Shown here one piece after another: positions 56,338 through 64,000 of a stretch of 64,000 nt of DNA; within the stretch, counting starts at the first letter, position 1; each line of letters opens with the position of its first letter. The stretch covers positions 22,454,891-22,518,890 of the forward strand of contig JAKSZU010000025.1 in assembly GCA_026018925.1 (NCBI GenBank), written 5' to 3'. The position numbers and the translations under genes were made by a program. The stretch is from Tupaia tana. Its lineage: Eukaryota; Chordata; Mammalia; Scandentia; Tupaiidae. The notes beneath the pieces were generated by a model. That model saw only the letters and a program-made list of their open reading frames with translations. It did no database searches and was not told the DNA's origin.

Positions 56338-56700
56338 GTATGAATGTTGGTATCTTCCCCAAAATTTCTAGTGAAACCTAATCACTAAGGTGACAGGATT
56401 AGGAGGTGAGACCTTTGGGGAAGCAATTGGGTCATGAAGCAGAGTCCTCATGATTGGTTTTAGGGTCCCTATAAAGTTGGCCCAAGGGAGCTCATCCATG
56501 TCTTCCACCATCTGAAGACACGGGAGGTGCCATCTATGAACCAGAAAGGTGGACCCTCCCTAGACCCTGAATCTGACAGCACCTTGATTTTGGATGTTCC
56601 AGCCTCCAGAACTGTGAGAAAAAAATTATATTTGTTCTTTATAATCCACCCAATTTATAGAATTGTGTTATACTGGCCCAAACAGACTAAGACAATACCC
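56338..56700 (+). mobile_element. MLT1-type LTR, nearly complete
   Basis: Plus-strand order AGTATGAATGTTGGTATC, GACAGGATTAGGAGGTGAG, CTTCCACCATCTGAAGACAC, GTGCCATCTATGAACCAG, CCAGCCTCCAGAACTGTGAG and CCCAAACAGACTAAGACAA is that of a whole MLT1-class LTR. Confidence 0.85.
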
Positions 56701-56956
56701 CACACTGTTTGGCCTTTTTTACCAACACTTATTATGAAATAGTAATGAAGCTGGTGTATTTACAGAGATAGATGGATTTCCTCACATTTCTCCTGCTTCA
56801 CTGCCTGTGTATTCAAATTACTCACTTGCTCCATGATTTGGATCTCTCCCCAATAAAAATTATCTGCCTGTCCAGTAAGTTTGAGCCAGAACAGAAAATA
56901 GTGCCAAATTCAAAGATTTCTCATTGCTATGAGTTTTCTGACATTAAATCAATGAT

Positions 56957-57207
56957 TTTTTTTTTTTTTGAGAGGTTTTTGCTATAGGGCGCATGCACTC
57001 GCCAGACAAAGACAGAGACACAGAAAGCGAGAAATAACCCCCCAAGGAGGATGGCCACACCGCAATCCCTTCTCCTCCATTCTCCTCTCGGGATCTTGGG
57101 CACACAGGCACACGCACCCGGCCTGAGTTTTAAGCCACCGGGTCCGGAACCGCGGTCGACTACATGGGAGTCCAGCGACATAGCCATTACTCTAACTGCT
57201 GGTCCCA
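56957..57207 (-). mobile_element. SINE-A with 11-bp target duplication
   Basis: Flanked by AAATCAATGAT at 56946-56956 and 57208-57218. A short deletion removes part of the sequence before the B box (CGGAACCGCGG on plus). Confidence 0.94.
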
Positions 57208-57239
57208 AAATCAATGATATTTTTAAAAGGTAAATTTCC

Positions 57240-58030
57240 TTTTATTCTCCAGTATGAATTCTCTGGTATGAGTAAGGAACAATCATGGCTAAAGGTGTTT
57301 CGTTATAGGATTTATTCATTGCATGAACTGCCCACTGTCTATGGAAGGCCACTCTGTCTTGAGGACTTACATGGGTTGTTTTTTTTTTTTTTTTTTTCTC
57401 CTTTAGTGTAAATCTGTAATATTGACAGATGTTTGAGGCCTGCTTCCAGGAGTTTTTTTTCAATCATTACAATCAAAAGGCTTTTCCCCTATACGAAGTT
57501 ATGTTAAAGGAGGCTAGACTTATGACTCAAGGTCTTGCCTTCTTACACTCATTCCAGTCACAGGTTCCAGCTTCATTATTAATTCTTTGGTACCTAGTGA
57601 GATACGAGCATTTAATAAAAGCCCTCCTATACCCATTGTAATAATAGGCTTTACTCACCGTATGAATTCTGTGATAAAGGGTAAACACTGAGCAATAACT
57701 AAAAGCCTTCTCTCAGTACAATTCATATCCATAGCATTTTTCTCCAGTATATTTCTTGATGTTGAGTAAAATGAGAATCGTAGCTAAAGACTTCCCTACC
57801 TTCATTACATTCATGAGTTTTTATTCTGTTATAAACTCTGTGATGTTAATAAAATTTGGAGCATTGATGAAGGCCACTCCATAATCCTACTCTCAAAGAA
57901 TTTTCCATGGAATGAAATTACTGCCCTTAATCAAAAGAATGAAATCCTTTTCAAATTCACTATATATCAAGATTTTCCATCTTACATAGGTAATTTTATG
58001 CTTCATTGTGAATATGTTTCTTTTGAAACA
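57240..58030 (-). pseudogene. C2H2 zinc-finger gene remnant
   Basis: The minus strand carries decayed C2H2 (Krueppel-type) fingers. In one reading, with frameshifts, come THECNEGREVFSYDSHFTQ, then HQEIYTGEKCYGYELY with a stop, EKAFSYCSVFTLYHRIHT, RAFIKCSYLTRYQRINNE, CDWNECKKAR and finally SYQRIHTGE near 57245-57275. The TGEK linker, paired cysteines and HxxxH spacing are visible, but several cysteines and histidines are lost and stops interrupt. At least five fingers can be traced. No KRAB box or other N-terminal domain is seen. A T-run at about 57378-57397 is inserted within it. Whether it is a retrocopy or part of a dead gene is unclear. It cannot encode a working DNA-binding protein. Confidence 0.85.
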
Positions 58031-58530
58031 TTGATCATGTAGATACTGTTTGTGTGTTTTCATGATAATAATCTGTTAGATAAAAAGAAGTAATTTTAGA
58101 TGAAAACTCTTCCCAAACTTATTATATTCCTGTTCCTTTTGCAGCAGTTTCATTGTGGCTAACTCTACCCTCAAAATAATCTTCTCACTTTTTTCCTAAG
58201 CAAAATTATCAAGGATATGGCCTACAAACTTCTTCCATCTTAACTTTCTAATCATTCTTATTAGAAATCCAACTTTTGAGTTGCCACACACAAAACTGCT
58301 TTGCTATCTATCTACTGCAGAGTGCATTTCTAACAGGACACACAGTCAAAACTGAAACTCACAACCAGTATGGTAGGCAGAAAAACAGCCCTCCCAAAGA
58401 TGTACACATCTTCATCCTTGGAACCTCAATATGTTTCCGTACCTGGCAAACAGGGCTCTACAGGTGTGATAAGTTAAGAACCTCGAGGTGGGGAGATGAT
58501 CCTGGGTTATCATTGCAGGTATGTTATATT

Positions 58531-58532
<2 letters not shown>

Positions 58533-58570
<38 letters not shown>
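58533..58570. repeat. (GT)n microsatellite
   Basis: About nineteen uninterrupted GT units, not attached to a recognisable SINE. Confidence 0.97.
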
Positions 58571-58573
<3 letters not shown>

Positions 58574-58619
58574 AGACTGCAAATATTTATGACCTCATAT
58601 CTTTCCTTCTTTATCCATC

Positions 58620-58770
58620 ACCTGGTGATAGGGGACCCAAGGCTCCAAAAGGTCAGGTAACTTGGCCAAGGTCGTACCTTTAATGAAATCACAGAGCATG
58701 ATGAAATCACTTTCAGTTCCCAGTCTTGTTGAAATCACTTTCAATTCCAGGTCTTGCTGACTGCAAAGCT
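58620..58770 (+). mobile_element. MIR-like core and ~33-bp tandem repeat
   Basis: GGTCAGGTAACTTGGCCAAGG resembles the MIR core. Just after it GAAATCACTTTCARTTCC with GTCTTG occurs twice in tandem. Confidence 0.5.
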
Positions 58771-58774
58771 TAAA

Positions 58775-59765
58775 TTATTTCAAACAAACGGTGCATGTCC
58801 TGTGTGTGCAGGGACTACTGTGGGTCTTTAAGATTCAGAGGCATTGGGAGTAGTGGAGAGAATTGTATTAAGATCCTAATCACATGAGAGGCTGAGGATC
58901 CTCCTGGGAAAGAAACTCATCCCAGGCTGGAGTCAAGTGTCCAGGTGTGCTCCTGGCTTAGCAGGTCTAGTATGGACAGAGGTCTGAGCCAGGGTGGGGC
59001 CTAGTCACTTCCCTGGTTGGTCTTCTGAAGCCCAGAGACTCATGCCTTAGTCCCAGGAAGAACAAGCTGCTTTTTCATATATTAACAACGATGAAATACT
59101 AAGTATTGGCATATCGAGCTTTAACAAAGCCAAGAAGAAAACCATCCAGAGCTCAGACACAATGTTGGAAGTGTTAACCAGAAGCGAAGTCCCTGTTAAT
59201 GCAGCCAGAAGCAAGAACAGGCTGGGACAGTCTTAAGAGTCAGCACCCACAGGGAGGAAAACTGCCAATGAGACAGGAGATGGTGGAGGGCAAAGAGGTT
59301 AACAAGACAAATGTTCTGGGAGCAGCTGCCCACTGCTCCCGTGGTGCTGCCAATATCGAGGTCGGGCTCTAGAATATCCAGTGTCCTATAAAATGCTCTC
59401 CGTGATCTGTAGGGAACAAGGATCAGTGATGTCAGTGGTTTCCTCCCATTTCTTCTTCTGTTTTTGTTTTTCTCATTTTAAAAGGAGTTGATGCTTCCTA
59501 GCTCATGAGAACCTTGTCTTTGAATTCGACCCTGAACTTACCAGTCCTGGCAGGTGGACAGTATTTAGTGAATAACCCCATTGGATCAACTGCACATCCT
59601 AGTCCTTCCTCCTCACTGCTCTCTAGCCTATAAGCCCCATGCAAAAGGCGGTGAGAATGTCCCCAGCTGTGAGGAAAAGGCGTGACTACTGCCCAGTTAA
59701 CACAGGAGGGCCACAGCAGGAGGGACTCTGAGCTCTGAAGCCTGGGAGCAATTTGCTTTCTGAAA
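58775..59765. other. Intergenic, no gene seen
   Basis: About 1 kb without named repeat. The 97-codon minus frame at 59498-59791 has no known motif. Confidence 0.45.
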
Positions 59766-59769
59766 TGAG

Positions 59770-59955
59770 GGCCTCCTACCCAGCAGGCCACTCAGGGAGG
59801 AGTACTGGGCCAGAAGTGCACACAACCAAGATCTGGGGCTGGCTGAGGCTTGGGGCGGAGGGTGTTATCATGGCATCGAGAACCTGCTGGGGATGCTGTC
59901 TCTCAGTCTTTCTCACCCATGAAAGACAGAAATAAACATTAAAGAAAAAAATCCC
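59770..59955 (+). mobile_element. SINE-C copy
   Basis: TGGGGCGGAGGGTGTTATC, ATGGCATCGAGAACCTGC, TGGGGATGCTGTCTCTCAG, TTTCTCACCCATGAAAGAC and AATAAACATTAAAGAAAAAA match the 3' halves of the copies at 14235 and 28695. Confidence 0.62.
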
Positions 59956-59959
59956 AGCA

Positions 59960-61075
59960 GACCACTCAGGAGGGCCATAGGTGGCCCTATGGGAAACACC
60001 AGTTCCCACAGGCAAACACAGCAGGTTCCAGGCCCATGAGGCCCTCCCGGCCTTGACTGAATCCTGTGTGGGCTTCAGTGTTAGGCTGCAGCATTGCTGG
60101 CGGGCCGAAGATCTCCTTGAAGAATGTGGCTCTGCGATGTATCAGGATTTCACAGAGAAAGACAAAGAGAGCCTCTTCTCTTCAGCCCTGTGTTTGTGAA
60201 GCTTGTCAAGAATGAAGCAACTCAAATAACATCATGATTCGTGAATATGATGTCTGACATAATCGTATTTCACTGACAGGGCTGTTTAAAATTACAGATA
60301 AAATAAAGAGCACAAGGCTTGAAATAATATACACGGATTATTTTAAGAGGTAGTGGCGCCGCTTCCAAAATTCGGGGGTGCAGATCTTCCATCTTCTAGC
60401 CTGTGGTGTATCAGGAGTCTCTTCCCCCCACCACACTTCAGTGTTGATTTAGAAGGAAGGCATAATTAGACCCAAAGAAAGAAGCCATGACATTAAGTAT
60501 CATTGCACTTGCTTTATAATTCCTTAGTCTAAAAGAGTCAGCTTGGGTCTCTGTCCTAACCACAACCGTGGAAAAGTCCTATCGAGCTCATCGCAGCTGG
60601 TTGAGAAGGGAGGGCCGACGAAGGTGGAGGAGAAACGGGGAGGCTGAGGATCACGCTGACCCCTTACTAAGACTCAGGGTGGAAATGCACAAGGGCCTCA
60701 GCATAGAAACCAACATGGTTGGGGTCCCTTTGCCTTTTCTCCCAGGACCTCTTCCTCAAGTCCCGCTGGAGGTGCAACTACCTACTGGTTGTTCTCCTTC
60801 CCAAGCCAAAAGCCGTACTTTAATAGCCCTCCGCAGTTTATTCTAAGGAGAGGTTGACTGGTAAGAGCTCAGTGTGATCCCAGCCCCTACCATCTGCTTT
60901 TTATTCCCCTCCAAGGTTAGTTCTTTCATCAAAGTGAGAGACAGAAAGAAAAAGAAAGGAAGAGAAAAACACAGGCACCTTCCACAGAGGGACTTTGCCA
61001 AAAGAGGAGGAAAAGAAGGGAGTCCTATTTTTTTAAGTCTGAATGACATGAAGGTAAGAATACTTGAGAGCTGCT
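59960..61075. other. Intergenic, no gene seen
   Basis: No recognised repeat, splice-flanked frame or RNA gene. Confidence 0.45.
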
Positions 61076-61505
61076 CTGAAAAAGTTTGACAACTTCTTAA
61101 AAAGTTGAGCAGACACTTACTAGCAGACCCAGCAGTAGTATTCCTGGAAATTTGCCCTAGAAAAATTAAAATTTAGGTTTACACAAAAGCCCGTATGGGA
61201 ATGTCCATAGGAGTGCTACTCATCGGGATCAAAGCACTGCAGTACAGTGCACAATAGAATCCCGTGCAGCAGCAGAGAACAACGAACTAGCCACACACAC
61301 AACAGCCTGCGTGGATCACAAATGCATTATGCTGAGTGCCACTCTTCAAAGACCCCGCTCTGCGTGATTCTATGTGTAAGACCTTCTTAACGCACAGTGA
61401 CAGAGAACAGGCAACCGCTTCCCGGGGATTAGGAGAGGGGAGGGTGCAGAGGATAACACTGGGGAGTTTTCTGTGATGATGGAACAGTTACAAAACTTGA
61501 CTGTA

Positions 61506-61804
61506 GGGACCAGCAGTTAGCGTAATGGCTATGTCGCTGGACTCCCACGTAGTCGACCGCGGTTCGAGTCCCGGACCCGGTGGCTTAAACTCACGCCGGG
61601 CACGTGTGCGTGCGTGCCCAAGATCCCGAGAGGAGAATGGAGGAGAGGGGATTGCGGCGTGGCCATCCCCCCTGGGGGGTGATTTCCTGCTTTCTATCTC
61701 TCTGTCTCTCTCTGTCTGTCTGGCGAGCGCACACGCCCTATAGCAAAAAACCTCTCCCAAAAAAAAAAAAAAAAAAAAAAAAAAAAGAAAAGAAAAAAAA
61801 AAAA
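61506..61804 (+). mobile_element. Reference SINE-A, very young
   Basis: The tRNA-like head has an A-box match TAGCGTAATGG (61518-61528) and a perfect B box GGTTCGAGTCC (61561-61571). GACT and AGTC can pair around a 7-base loop at the anticodon position. Parts resemble both Arg and Val tRNAs, so the parent is unsettled. Next come a tRNA-unrelated body (AGATCCCGAGAGGAGAATGG), a C6-T-G6 hairpin, a CT run, GCCCTATAGC and an A-rich tail of about 45 bases. Target duplication AAAACTTGACTGT lies at 61492-61504 and 61805-61817. Polymerase III transcription from the internal promoter is expected for such elements. Confidence 0.97.
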
Positions 61805-61930
61805 AAAACTTGACTGTGAAGGTGGTTACGCAAATCTATGTGTGCTAAACTTCACAGAACTCTACATACATACCTGAAGAAATCAAATTTTACTATGTGA
61901 TCATGTAAAATATTATTTAAATTTTTTAAA

Positions 61931-62211
61931 AAATAATTTTTTTTCTTTGGGAGAGGTTTTTGCTATAGGGGGCATGCGCTTGCCAGAAAGACAGAAACAG
62001 AGAGACAGAAAGCGAGAAATCACCCCCCCCCCCCGCCCCCCAGGGGGGATGGCCATGCCGCAATCCCTTCTCCTCCATTCTCCTCTCAGGATCCTGGGCA
62101 CACACACAAATGCACCCGGCGTGAGTTCAAACTACCAGGTCCAGGACTTGAACCACGGTTGACTACATGGGAGTCCAGTGACATAGCCATTATGCTAACT
62201 GCGGACCCCTC
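61931..62211 (-). mobile_element. SINE-A with 19-bp target duplication
   Basis: Flanked by ATTATTTAAATTTTTTAAA at 61912-61930 and 62212-62230. The hairpin loop region has expanded into a run of C (about 62022-62040). Confidence 0.95.
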
Positions 62212-62244
62212 ATTATTTAAATTTTTTAAATATATCTAAAGAAA

Positions 62245-63100
62245 GAGTGTTTGATGTGGTTTATGAAGACCTGGGTACCACCTACCAGATACGACTCTGA
62301 GGAAGTCCATTCCTCCGTCCATTTACCCATCTCTCCAAGCCTTCACGCTAAGAAGGCATTAAGGATGTACAGAGAGCAATTTCCGCTTATAAGAAACTCA
62401 GTGGAAGAGACCAAGATGCACACACACACGACTTAAGCATGTCTTGATAAAGGTTTCTATATGGTGGAAAGAGGAACCTACAGGCGCACCCCAGCTCAGA
62501 CTAGGGAGATTAAAGATGGATTTGCTCTTGAAGGCTGCCATTCTGAAGGACGACGTCCGACCTCTTCTAAAGGCTTACTGGAGACATCAAGTTCACAAGG
62601 AAAGTAGACCCACAGAGCATGACCGGTTATACACAGACTCGTGATGGTTCGGAATCAGAAAGAGTGATCTGGTCTCTCAGAACAAGTAAGTAGGTTTACG
62701 AGCAATACTTCTGTAAATCATGTTACCAGGAAGAAGATAGCCAGACGTTTCTGCATCTCCCCAGGCTGAGGCTGTCATGAGAAAGGTTTTCCTAAATTTT
62801 CTTTAAAAGTTTTTAGAATGAAAACAGAATTCTGCTTCTACTCAGGCTTTCCCCTGTTGTGTAAACAGTTTGATTTCTACAGAAATGGCCACAAGTGAAA
62901 ATAAAACAGACCTATTGACAAAGTCATAAAATAAAAGCAAATGTGATTCTTCATTCTACTAGTCATCCTAAAAGATCTTTTAAACTTTCATTTTTGTTTT
63001 ACTATAGACAATAGATCTGTAACCAACAGTAGAAGTTGAAGTTAGACATACGGGAGATTTTGGGCTTACATATGAGAGAACTTTTTTAAATTATCAATGA
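62245..63100. other. Intergenic, no gene seen
   Basis: Mixed sequence without recognised repeat or coding signal. Confidence 0.45.
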
Positions 63101-63103
63101 ATA

Positions 63104-63347
63104 GGGCCAGTACACAGCGTAATGGTTAAGGCACTGGACTCCCACTGGCCCACAAAGTTCGAGTCCCAAACCTGGTGGCTTGAAACTCATACTGAGTATG
63201 TGTGCTTGCCCAAAATCCCAGGAGGAGAAGGGACTGCAGCACAGCTAACCCCTCTGGGGGATGATTTCTCACATTCTCTCTTACTTTGTCTCTCTGTCTC
63301 TCTCTGGTGAGTACAAGCACCCTATGTCAAAAACCTTAAAAAATAAG
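63104..63347 (+). mobile_element. SINE-A-like copy with mixed features
   Basis: Head GGGCCAGTACACAGCGTAATGG, then TTAAGGCACTGGACTCCC as in SINE-B, B box AGTTCGAGTCC, and a SINE-A body and end (GGTGAGTACAAGCACCC). Confidence 0.9.
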
Positions 63348-63539
63348 AGAAAAACAATATGCATCTAATGCCAAACATCTAAAGATGGCACCTGGTTTTT
63401 AAGCTCTGGTTTATGATAAAATACTAGCAACTTCACAAACTTTCTCCAGTGTTCTGTGCTGTGTGTACACAATGCATTTTCTCTTAGGTGGAGATGCATC
63501 ATGTTGGGTTCTACAGGGGATCCAAGCCTAGGGAAGGTT

Positions 63540-63725
63540 AGGATGCTCTAGTGGAAGCTGTGGCTGTGCCCTCCTGTTGTGGCCTTGGCAGAGTTTTCTT
63601 CCTCTGGAAAATGAGGACCACGCTAGGCCTTACCTCGGGGAGTTGATGTGTATAAAGCACTTGAAATAGAAGGCGATAAATGCTATCATTGTTACTTTTC
63701 TCGCTGCTATTATTAATAGTTTGAA
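63540..63725 (-). mobile_element. MIR fragment
   Basis: TTCCTCTGGAAAATGAGGACC, CTTACCTCGGGGAGTTGATG and TATAAAGCACTTGAAATAG, then GATAAATGCTATCATTGTTAC. Confidence 0.75.
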
Positions 63726-64000
63726 AATGCACTTAATTCAAGAGACTTGACTTCTCAAAATAATTGTATCACACAAGTAAAGTAGGTAATTCCATCAAGG
63801 CTGAAAAGCCTTCGATTTCAAACTCCTAAGTTTCCTGCTATCTGTAACAAGGAGAGCATGGCATTAAATGATGCCCATCCCTCCACCTGTTTGTTCTTTA
63901 ACCCGGCAGACTTTTAGTGAATGCTCACAGGGCGTCGGACATGGCAGGAACAGCTGGAAATACAACCGCAGCACACGTGGCGGGGGACAGGGCTGCCCCG

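Larger units (their letters stand above)
61080..62240 (+). mobile_element. Old L1 3' end with two SINEs
   Basis: AGACCCAGCAGTAGTATTCC, ACACAAAAGCCCGTATGGG, AATGCATTATGCTGAGTGCC and GTGAAGGTGGTTACGC are L1M-type ORF2 end and 3' UTR. It resumes between and after the SINEs (61818-61930). Confidence 0.8.

Noticed and set aside
61506-61578. A functional tRNA gene
   Set aside because: A and B boxes are present, but the acceptor stem does not close, position 33 is not T, and the sequence continues into a SINE body and A tail.
2561-64000. CCKAR, expected as the next gene in the human order
   Set aside because: No exon with its receptor motifs is visible in any frame. By my memory of the human spacing it would lie beyond the right edge.

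Overview
This is a mammalian nuclear genomic window that is almost entirely non-coding. The signs are long intergenic DNA, one CpG island with a spliced first coding exon, L1, L2 and MIR elements, MaLR LTRs, Tigger transposons, intron-less decayed gene copies, and about fifty tRNA-derived SINEs. I see no Alu, B1 or other 7SL-type SINE, and the dominant SINE does not match the carnivore, ruminant, horse or afrotherian SINEs I remember. I call the source a placental mammal with its own tRNA-SINE lineage and do not name the species.

Layout. Positions 1-2285 hold the 5' end of TBC1D19 on the minus strand: the start of intron 1, the 33-codon first coding exon (2187-2285), a CpG-island promoter (about 1700-2560) and a perfect RFX-type X-box (2412-2424). 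The rest of the gene lies beyond the left edge. From about 2.6 kb to 64 kb I find no intact gene. From memory, the divergent neighbour of TBC1D19 in human is CCKAR, roughly 90 kb away; no CCKAR exon is visible here.

Three dead gene copies lie in the intergenic part: a nearly full-length SRP72 retrocopy (minus, about 10.83-12.75 kb, split by a SINE), a 5'-truncated GEN1 retrocopy (plus, about 24.17-26.16 kb, split by a young SINE, joined to L1 ORF2 sequence), and a C2H2 zinc-finger remnant (minus, about 57.24-58.03 kb). A 2.7-kb Tigger1 fossil (18.5-21.1 kb) carries five SINEs. L1 fragments lie at 0.3-1.7, 26.2-28.2, 44.4-46.1, 47.1-47.3, 50.3-51.1 and 61.1-62.2 kb. An L2 fragment lies at 34.7-35.5 kb. 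A MaLR element with 5' LTR and internal region lies at 31.6-33.1 kb.

I use three working names for the SINEs. SINE-A is about 250 bp with a tRNA-like head, a body with a C6/G6 hairpin, and a CT-rich end. SINE-B is about 150-170 bp, with a related head followed directly by a CT tract and an AATAA-rich tail. SINE-C is older, with a different head. Many copies have clear target-site duplications, and some SINE-A copies differ by only a few bases, so this family was active recently. The items most worth a second look are the paired perfect hairpins at 9577-9665, two duplication-flanked retroposed units without a tRNA head (44695-44922 and 52495-52621), the duplicated block at 8.1/9.8 kb, and the GEN1-L1 junction.
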